DNA of 64,000 bases, from the NCBI GenBank assembly GCA_023515745.1, contig JALECJ010000255.1, forward strand, positions 1,436,001-1,500,000. The letters are read 5' to 3'. Source of the stretch: Amoeboaphelidium protococcarum. Taxonomy: Eukaryota > Aphelidiomycota > Aphelidea. The notes beneath the pieces are model-generated. The model ran no database searches, was not told where the DNA came from, and saw only the letters and a list, made by a program, of their open reading frames with translations. Positions 57,114 through 64,000 of the stretch are shown here, piece after piece. Within the stretch, counting starts at the first letter, position 1. Every line of letters begins with the position of its first letter. Position numbers and translations under genes: made by a program.

Positions 57114-58151
57114 TCATAACTACCTAGCGAATAGATTACGCCGCCCAGAGACAGTTTCATAATCTTTCAACACTACATTTAGGATCCATTATCGCGCCAA
57201 GTGAACTTCAGTAAATGCAAACTTGACCACTATTCCTACCACGCATTCCTCACCCACATGAGACTATGTGGAAGAGAATGGTTTATAAATGATAGGAGAA
57301 TACGCCATGAGATGATTCTATATAGGCAGATGAGTTCCAATTTGATGCGAATCAATGTGATCCTTGATTGACTCAATAAGGCGAGATACTTTCGGACCAG
57401 CGACTAAGAGGATGGTCCCCATAACGTTTAGCGGATCTTTCATCACAAACCTGCTATGCCTCTAAATCTAATAGCAGTCGCGGTATATAAGACATTCACC
57501 GTTGTGTAAATCTTTTATATCCGTTGTTGCAATGGATAACTTTGTTTCACTCCTAAACGATTCAAACAGCCAACGTTCTCCACGCGCAGATCGTCCTGAA
57601 GACATCCAGTCTAGCCATATTATGTCCGGTAAATCTCCTTTCAAAGTGCTGATACCATCACTGTTTTAAATTTTGTCTTGCGCTTATTATTACTAAGGAA
57701 GATCCATAATTATATGAGAGCATTACGAAAATCTTGAATCAGCAAATGGGGTAATAGGCTCAGGAAGATGGTAAAATTCACTGCCAGATTACACCTTGAT
57801 ACAAAAGTCTTGACGCGTTGTTTTATCACTGTGCCTGTTAGAGTACAGCGAACATTCACTACAGGAAGTCTTGGTCAAAAAAGAGGCGGATTATGGTATC
57901 TAGAGTTTCTACTGCTTGTAAATCTTGGTTGATGCTTGAGAGTACAAGGACACGCATCCACCATTCTTCACTTCAACATTAATGCGAGCATAGTCTCCAC
58001 TGAGCAATCCACCACCATAAGTTATGAGGTACAAATAAACAGACTCTTTGTTAATTGACGATTAAAGTTTGTGTAATTTGAGAGGATAATGTGCAGCCAA
58101 AGACGACACTTGATTCCCAGATACTTTAACCTCAGCGCAACCGGTAGCCAT
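57114..58151 (-). CDS. ureD: Urease accessory protein UreD (UreH)
   Basis: 345 residues. UreD scaffolds UreF-UreG on apo-urease during nickel insertion. Family features: ITYGGGLLSGDYARINVEV (family ...GGLVGGD), CVSLYSQASTKIYK (family T.QA.TKVY), EFYHLPEPITPFADSRFSQ (family .LP.P..PF..S...Q), DIIWLDWMSSGRSARGERW (family DW...GR...GE.W), and YRDCYQIQ. Intact frame with TAR as Gln, including a five-codon Gln stretch. Its presence implies a nickel urease and urea use. Urease itself and the other accessory genes are not in this window. Taxonomically UreD occurs in fungi, algae and plants as well as bacteria. Confidence 0.9.
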
Positions 58152-59218
58152 CCTTATAATTGTTGAATGGAGGCGGATAAGACAATCAACGCCCCTGTTG
58201 AAGCGTATTTAACACGAAGGTTAATATTAAAGTTAATGATAAAGAAAGTAAAAGTGGAAATTGTAAAAGGTAAAAGGTAAAAAGGGAGTCAAGGTCGAGT
58301 ATAATCCGCATTCTGTAACAGGTGATGCCACCCGCTGGAACATTGCACTCAAAATGATTAGCCTAGGCATATCTCATGATGGAGTGAATCGGCATCATAC
58401 AATTATAGTACTCGCTTGCCATAATGATTCACCCACCGTGTCTCTTTTAATGCCAGTGGTCCCAGTTAATGGAACGACTCAAGTCTAACACTATAGGCAA
58501 CCGCGGACTTTCCTACTAGCGTGGTCTAGGCAAACAACACGTCATCTAGAATGTACATGTAGCTCAGGTGCTTACACCCCGAGGCCGCCGAAGAGCAACA
58601 TCTTCTAGTACGGGAGCCACAAGTACACGCTAAATGAAGTGAAGGCACAAAGCACAGTTAAGGCTTGTTATGTTTACTAGTTTGTCCCAATCTCAACCTT
58701 GATGTTGCGAAAGAAGAGAGAGAAGACGACTGATCAGGCTGATATTATAATTGGGAAAGTGAGCGCGTTTTTCGTTTCGGTTGATCTTCAAGTCGACACA
58801 TCATCGTCGCTCTCTCTCTCTCTCTCTATTTCAGTCTTTTAGGCTGCCAATGTGACGCGCGCTCGTGCTGTGATCTCTCTCTCTCTCTAATTGTTTCAGC
58901 TTGAATGGTCTAGTTTCGAATGAACACTAGAGTTAACAGGTGATCGAGGTCAGTCTTGATGGCCGTGTATAGCCAAGTATAGTGGTTTTTTTGAATGAGT
59001 TGAGATACTGCTCTGATACTATGAATATGTATCACTTATTTATAGTAATTTGATATTGTTTGTCGATTGGTTTGATTAGATCATGATGCTATGCCGATGG
59101 ATACAAATAAATTGCGTAGTCATGTGATCAGCATTATGGTTATTTTTATCGTTGCAACCTCCCTTGATATCTTCTTATCTTGCAATGAAATATTGAGCTT
59201 GAGAATTGTTATCAAAAG
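58152..59218. other. Intergenic region, about 1.1 kb, with CT repeats
   Basis: Divergent spacer between ureD and the F-box gene. It contains two short TC/CT repeats (about 58810-58827 and 58874-58888) flanking a TGACGCG word at 58853-58859. No coding or RNA gene could be supported. Confidence 0.5.
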
Positions 59219-60346
59219 ATGTTGCAGAAAATGCCAGAATAAACATTGATGGAAGCTCTTGATGGGATAACCACTAGTGATCGTAAAAGGGAAAAGAGTT
59301 CAGTTAAAAGAGTATCTCTTATTGAGTATCTGGAACCTCTGCGCTTGATGGATAGGAAGAAATTCTTGATAACTCATGAAAAATGTACTCCTATCAAGAC
59401 TGAACCGATTCCAATACTTGTTGAGCTGGTGTTACGAATAATGATGTATCTGAGTCAGGCTGATTATCGGTAAATGAGGCTTGCCAGTAAGCAGTTGCTA
59501 CCTCTAGCCACGGTAATGCTGTTTCATCGCGTAAAGCCCAGAAAAGTGTCTTCCTTCAATAAATTGTCGGACGGTGACAGGATGATTGTCAACTCTCATC
59601 TATCCCTAGTGAGGCAATTAGATCTATCGCAATTAAGTAGCCGTACGATTCTCGTGCGAAATGAAACAATTTTAAAACTTGATTCTCGGTTGTTTCAGAA
59701 TCTAATGGCACTGAATCTATCTGATTGTCAACAGCTGACTGATGAGGCGCTCACTGCTATTCTCCTCTAGACCAGATGCATAAGGCAGTTGCATCTAAAT
59801 GGCTGCTCTCTACTCACTGATGCCTGGTTGTAGAATTGCCACTCTCAACTCTAAGACTTGGTCGCGTTATCTCTCAACAAAGTGTATCATCTAACTGATG
59901 ATGGACTCCTCCTCCTTGCTCATCACAGTCCGCGGCTTTAAAAGTTTTGCGTATCTCATGCCAAATAAGTGTCATTCAAATCACTTCTAAGAATATATGA
60001 TCGATGCTCAATCATATCTCTATCTATAGCTAAATGTGGGAAATTTAATCAAGATCATCTTCTGTAAATTGCACAGAAACTCTCGTAAGATTCAGGTAAG
60101 CAAATATTGCAGCACCTCTACCTGGATTCTAATTATGGTGTAATGACGCGTCAAGGATTACTAAATTTTCTGGATTTGATGTCCACTCTTTCATCAGGAG
60201 TGCAGTTTAAATCAATGACCATAAAGACTGGATTAGTATTTTCTGACAATGGCTGGTATCGCAGAAATCTGTTGTCCGATAGCGATATAACTGATTTAAT
60301 TGTCGTGTATCCGCACTTATAGATATCTTAGAATGATGATGTATGA
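59219..60346 (+). CDS. F-box/leucine-rich repeat protein
   Basis: 375 residues. An F-box-like segment at about 58-95 (IPILVELVLRIMMYLSQADY followed by RQMRLASKQLLPLA) would dock on Skp1 of an SCF ubiquitin ligase. It is followed by cysteine-containing leucine-rich repeats of the FBXL/AMN1 type: LVRQLDLSQL, LMALNLSDCQQLTDEALTAI, IRQLHLNGCSLLTDAWLQN, LVALSLNKVYHLTDDGLLLL, LQKFCVSHAKQVSF, LQHLYLDSNYGVMTRQGL. The (C/N)-xx-LTD pattern is typical. Substrate unknown. Stop TGA 60344-60346; cyclin gene starts 131 bp later in the same direction. Confidence 0.82.
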
Positions 60347-60476
60347 CAGATTGTACAATATTGACGTTTGTTGGAACGCATTGTCTCTCTTTTGAATCTT
60401 GAACATTTTCTCGCAATCATCGGAATTTTGTGTTTATATTTGATCCAGGCTGTAGTGTAAGTACAGTTAGCAAAAG

Positions 60477-61424
60477 ATGAGGGAAAGTCCATCGGCACCA
60501 TAGCGCGTAGACAGTTCTCAAGATGTACAAGATGGTATGACGATTGAGAGTAGTTCCGCCGTGAATACACCTATTATTGCTCCAAGTGACAATTCCGCCA
60601 TACAATCCACGCCAAATGCGGAAGAATCTGCTAATAACACCGACCTGCTGCGAATTATGTCTCCATCATGTAGAATGCTTAAGCTGAGTATACACGCTGA
60701 ATGTACAGCTCTATTTTATTATCATAGATATAAGTAATTTACTGAGTAAAAACAATAGAATTAGGATAGCAGGTTTAAGAATATCTCAGAGTCTCTCATA
60801 CTCACAGTGTGCATAATTTTGGCTTGCAAGTCCACTGAAGAGCACAGGAAATCGCGAGATGTCATTGGATGCGTGTACAAGGCTATGTACCCAGATGAGT
60901 AGTTCATGAAGATTAATGAGCAATACTTTAAGATTCGGGATTCTTGTACAAAAGTTGAATTTATCTTATTGCGTGTACTTGGCTTTAATATGCAAGTAGA
61001 GTTGCCGCATGTGTGGATTATGCGAATATGTAAAGTGATGATGCAAGACTCTGTGGCGTCATAAATGGTCTGTCAGATTGCACTATCAATTGCAAACGCT
61101 GCGTATCACTAGAATGTATGTATTTTACCGAAACTGCCTGGACACACTCATGATTAATCTGCTACATAATCGCCGACTGTATAAGGGGAAACAGTTGGCC
61201 GTGTAGAACGCGTCAAGGATCCAGCAGACTCGCAACATTACACGGTTGAAACGCGGACGATTGCGCGAGTCCTTGCACTGTCTTGTGCCTATATTGCGAT
61301 GCGTTCATTGTAATTGGATCTTCCCATTGATTTCAACAAGTTTTGCACCATCTGGAGCGGTCGGAAGGCTGAAGAGGTTGAAGAATGTATCCGCACTCTC
61401 ACCATCTAGCTCTAATAATCGTGA
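60477..61424 (+). CDS. CCNQ: Cyclin Q/FAM58-like cyclin
   Basis: 315 residues, no intron. After about 65 Ser/Asn-rich residues, a cyclin box appears: LSIHAECTALFYYHRYKQF, ESLILTVCIILACKSTEEHR, KSRDVIGCVYKAMYPD, INEQYFKIRDSCTKVEFILL and RVLGFNMQVELPHVW. The E(E/Q)H..(R/S)RD and the (Y/F)W..RDS..(Q/K).E..LLRVL patterns match cyclin Q (human IYLAGKVEEQHLRTRDII ... ELRDSIVQCELLMLRVLRF), which activates CDK10. The second cyclin fold (ARVLALSCAYIAMRSLQLDL) is followed by a C-terminal helix. Cyclins K/L/T are alternatives but fit less well. Confidence 0.78.
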
Positions 61425-61729
61425 TAATGGTATTCGCTTTTTCTGAAAGTTTCTTATTTAAGTTCTTAGCATGCCGAAACCATTTCCAAATTATGCTTAT
61501 CTGCTATCATCATTATCAGTATATATTACTTTCAATCTTCAATCATTTCGATAGTTGTATACATATCACGAGGTATTTTCGAAATTAATTAAAATGAAGA
61601 CTAAAAGGTGAAACATGATACATGACTGTGAAGGTACTAAGTAAGCAAAATGCTGAGAAAACTCAAAATTTACTTTTCAGTTTCAAGTGCTTTCCTCTAT
61701 GCGCGCTACAGGTAACATTTTCGAGAAAA
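61425..61729. other. Intergenic region
   Basis: About 300 bp. The frame of the next gene is open back to an ATG at 61622, so its 5' limit is uncertain. Nothing else seen. Confidence 0.4.
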
Positions 61730-62236
61730 ATGGCGAACTTGGAGCAAACTCTCTTCACCGAGACATTAACGATTAACCTTTTGGGTGAAAATGTGGCGGT
61801 CGAAATGCTTGTGAATGGATACTGGGAGGTGATATTGGATTTCAGTTGGAGGCGCGATCCTTTTACCTCCATCATCAAATCGTGGAGTCGTCGCCTATTG
61901 AATGGATTTCTTGCGCTGTTCCATGGGCACAGTCAAAGAGATGCCAATTCTTTTGGCACGATGACCGATGAGGATGTTGTTCATATGTCTCTGCAACAGA
62001 AAAAGAATGCTATCACTCATGCTGTTAGAGATCTCTTCGTTATTTTGGGTGAATTGATTATCGCGAATGGGAGGAGTTTGATTGATTATGCTATTTGGTT
62101 TCGTGATCGACGCGGTGGTGATAAATCTTCGTATCCTTTACAGCTTGAACAGATTGCGTGCAATTGCGTTATTCATGGCGAGATTCTGGCCCCCAACATT
62201 GGATGGAAAGATGTAGTTTTACCAGAGTTGAAATGA
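61730..62236 (+). CDS. Protein of unknown function
   Basis: 168 residues from ATG 61730 (MANLEQTLFTETLTINLLGE); an in-frame ATG at 61622 would add 36 residues, but that part looks less coding and contains a GTAACA that could be a donor. Mostly helical and amphipathic, with Trp-rich stretches (WEVILDFSWRRDP, IIKSWSRRLL) and AVRDLFVILGELIIANGRSL. No transmembrane segment, no known motif. All glutamines are CAA/CAG and none TAA/TAG, unlike most genes here, but the numbers are small. Stop TGA 62234-62236. Confidence 0.5.
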   Translation: MANLEQTLFTETLTINLLGENVAVEMLVNGYWEVILDFSWRRDPFTSIIKSWSRRLLNGFLALFHGHSQRDANSFGTMTDEDVVHMSLQQKKNAITHAVRDLFVILGELIIANGRSLIDYAIWFRDRRGGDKSSYPLQLEQIACNCVIHGEILAPNIGWKDVVLPELK

Positions 62237-63500
62237 TTACAGTTTGGCATACGTTTTCCATTGGGTTTTAGTGGAGTCGATAAATTTGTTACTTTCACAG
62301 TCTTTAACTTGGTCTTCTTTCAGGCTCAATATTTTCCCGTTCGCGTATACGCTTAACAGCAAGATAAGCACCTATTGTGTCTGCCTCAATTTATTTTCAA
62401 TGTCTTGACTTAATGATGAACCTTCAGCACATCAAACAAGTCGAATTTTCGATGCTTGCCTACTACACGCACACTCTTTGAAACCCATCCTCGACAATGT
62501 AAACTTCCATTTTGAATCGCTGACCCTCATTCTCAAACGCACCTAGATTGTTCAATAACCTTATTCGTGTGATACATAATTGGTGACGCGATTATTGTGG
62601 GCTATATTATTCCTTATCTATTCTGTTATTCTAGCTGCCCGGTAATCTTTATGAACCTACTATGAAACGATGGTTTTTACTTTAGCAGAAAGTCTCGCAA
62701 CTTACTAAATCCATGTATTTCGTTTTCATGTTAGTCAGGTACTTTTTAATCATCATTTTATCGAGTGATTGAATCTCTCTGCCACTCCTAGACAATTCTT
62801 ATCCTTTTCTCACAATATTGTGACGAATTATTATTGTGTTGTTTCATACAATTGACAAAGCGATTGTACTGAAACTTTTTCCCGTATCTGTATAATGAAC
62901 TTTCAATGGTCGACCATCATTGATTGATTGTTGGCGTCTTTTATCCAATGCAATTCAATATGATATGAAAGATGTAAGAAGCAATTTCGTTTTTTTTGGT
63001 ACCAAACTGGAAATGATCCTCTTTTTCGGTACTTGTTGGACCCGAATAAAGGATTGTAAAATGTGTCTCAAAAATGTTTAAACAGATCTCAAACACGCCC
63101 TCACTGTGGATGTTCCCTATTAAATTGTACCGTGATGAGTCTTTGCTGTGTCTATCACGTGGTTAGAAAGAGCTTAATTTTCTCGTATCAAATGATGATC
63201 TAATGCTGTCAACAGATGCACTTGATAGTTTTATCGTTTCACCTTGTCTGCATTCAGGTTTCCATGTTTGTTATTTGAGGATTCTGATTTTTGACACCTT
63301 TAACTTTTAATGTTTTCACTACCAGTAGACAAATGACAATGCAATGATTCCAACGTGAGCGTGATCGGCCCCTCTCTGTCCCCATCTTTCCTTTCTTCCT
63401 TCCCATCCCTGCTTGATATAACAATCATAAAATATCATTATATCTCACTAATTCATTTACTAAAAAAAAATTATATAAAAATTATAAACACGTAATAATT
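62237..63500. other. T-rich intergenic region, about 1.26 kb
   Basis: Short open frames only. A TGACGCG word is at 62584-62590. A pyrimidine-rich stretch (63367-63415) and an AT-rich tract with A9 directly precede the RVS161 ATG. No gene or RNA supported. Confidence 0.45.
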
Positions 63501-64000
63501 ATGAGCTTCAAGGGTATATAGAAAGCGTTTGATAGAGCGTCCACTTCTGTAAGTTCAATTTATTAGACTCTGTATAAATTATTGATGCATAGTATGAATG
63601 TGTGTAGATCATGTAAAAGACTGGTGTTGTGGAAAAGACTGTGGATAGAGACTTTGATGATGAGGAGAGGAGGTTCAAGATTCTGGAATAGAAGATTGTA
63701 CAGTTGAATAAGGAAGCTAAAGGATACCTGGATGCTGTGAGAGCAATGACTTTGGCGTAGTAGAGAATGGCGGACACTATTAATCAGTTTTATGATGAGA
63801 ATAGTCAACTCGCCGAGGTTGGTCTCAAGTACAAAGAGGTTGCCAGTGCTCTGGATGAAGATGTTAGAACTGCCTTGGATAAGGACTATAGAACTACCGT
63901 GTTGGAACCACTAGGCAAATTCAATGCCTACTTCCCAGAGGTTAATGAAGCTATTAGGAAGCGATAAAAGAAGCTACTAGACTATGACTCTCAACGTGCC
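63501..64000 (+). CDS. RVS161: BAR-domain protein RVS161/BIN3 (continues beyond window)
   Basis: Membrane-curving N-BAR protein that pairs with Rvs167 at endocytic vesicle necks. Exon 1 (63501..63548) encodes MSFKGIQKAFDRASTS; a 59-nt intron (GTAAGT...GTGTAG) precedes exon 2 from 63608: IMQKTGVVEKTVDRDFDDEE, LNKEAKGYLDAVRAMTLAQQ, RMADTINQFYDE, VLEPLGKFNAYFPEVNEAIR, KKLLDYDSQRA. These match Rvs161 (MSWKGFKKA, MQKTG, EAKGYLDALRAM, YFPEINEAI, KLLDYDA) almost blockwise. The last BAR helix lies past the right edge. Confidence 0.94.

Noticed and set aside
1-64000. Ciliate macronuclear origin, suggested by the UAR=Gln code
   Set aside because: Gene set (TOK channel, Kha1, Rvs161, TPC1, Rag-type GTPase, MyTH4 myosin), moderate GC and long multi-gene contig without telomere-capped short chromosomes fit an opisthokont better.
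1-64000. tRNA genes, rRNA or CRISPR arrays
   Set aside because: I looked for A/B-box pairs, rRNA motifs and regularly spaced direct repeats and found none that held up.

Overview
The window is nuclear DNA of a unicellular eukaryote that reads TAA and TAG as glutamine and uses only TGA as stop. I inferred this from conserved proteins: in the ribonucleotide reductase large chain (48463..50961), seven in-frame TAA/TAG codons I checked mostly sit at positions that are Gln in homologues, and all the complete genes I could read to their end stop at TGA. Genes are compact, and many have no intron. The introns seen are 46 to 76 nt with GT...AG ends. The gene set looks opisthokont, near the base of Fungi: an 8-TM two-pore TOK-type K+ channel, a KHA1-type K+/H+ antiporter, an Rvs161-type BAR protein, TPC1, QCR7 and a hybrid histidine kinase. 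Alongside these are a MyTH4-FERM-type myosin, a prominin-like pentaspan protein, DDB1 and cyclin Q, which are less typical of yeasts. An aphelid-like organism would fit; this is inference.

Layout. 1..9.6 kb, minus strand: MyTH4/polyproline myosin (C-terminus cut by the window), CCT8, prominin-like protein. 10.5..13.2 kb, plus: RPS16, BCP1/BCCIP, TPC1 thiamine pyrophosphate carrier. 13.3..17.4 kb, minus: a kinase with a signal peptide, and COG2. 19.3..23.4 kb, plus: a bHLH factor, QCR7, the TOK channel. 23.5..26.2 kb, minus: KHA1-like antiporter.

26..37 kb is a rearranged region. A segment holding the 5' end of KHA1 plus a gene for a predicted secreted protein occurs twice in direct orientation (about 26.0..27.9 and 32.2..34.2 kb) around DDB1. 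It is followed by a broken WD-repeat gene, a second and older KHA1 5' fragment, fragments related to SART1 and to the DDB1 upstream region, and a 929-bp element with perfect terminal inverted repeats and a TAA target duplication.

37.5..48 kb, minus: CPSF2, a small protein, a SEN1-type helicase, a TCP11/SOK1 protein. 48.4..51.7 kb, plus: RNR large chain and a universal stress protein. Then come RagC/Gtr2 (minus), a hybrid histidine kinase and LUC7 (plus), urease accessory protein UreD (minus), an F-box/LRR protein, cyclin Q and an unknown protein (plus), and the 5' part of RVS161 at the right edge.

Most genes are housekeeping (translation, folding, splicing, 3'-end processing, Golgi traffic, nucleotide synthesis, TORC1 nutrient sensing). 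The unusual content is the genetic code, the secreted kinase, the duplicated secreted gene in its unstable region, the transposable element, and a strongly over-represented TGACGCG word. Because only TGA stops translation, long open frames are common by chance, so unsupported frames were left out or given low confidence.
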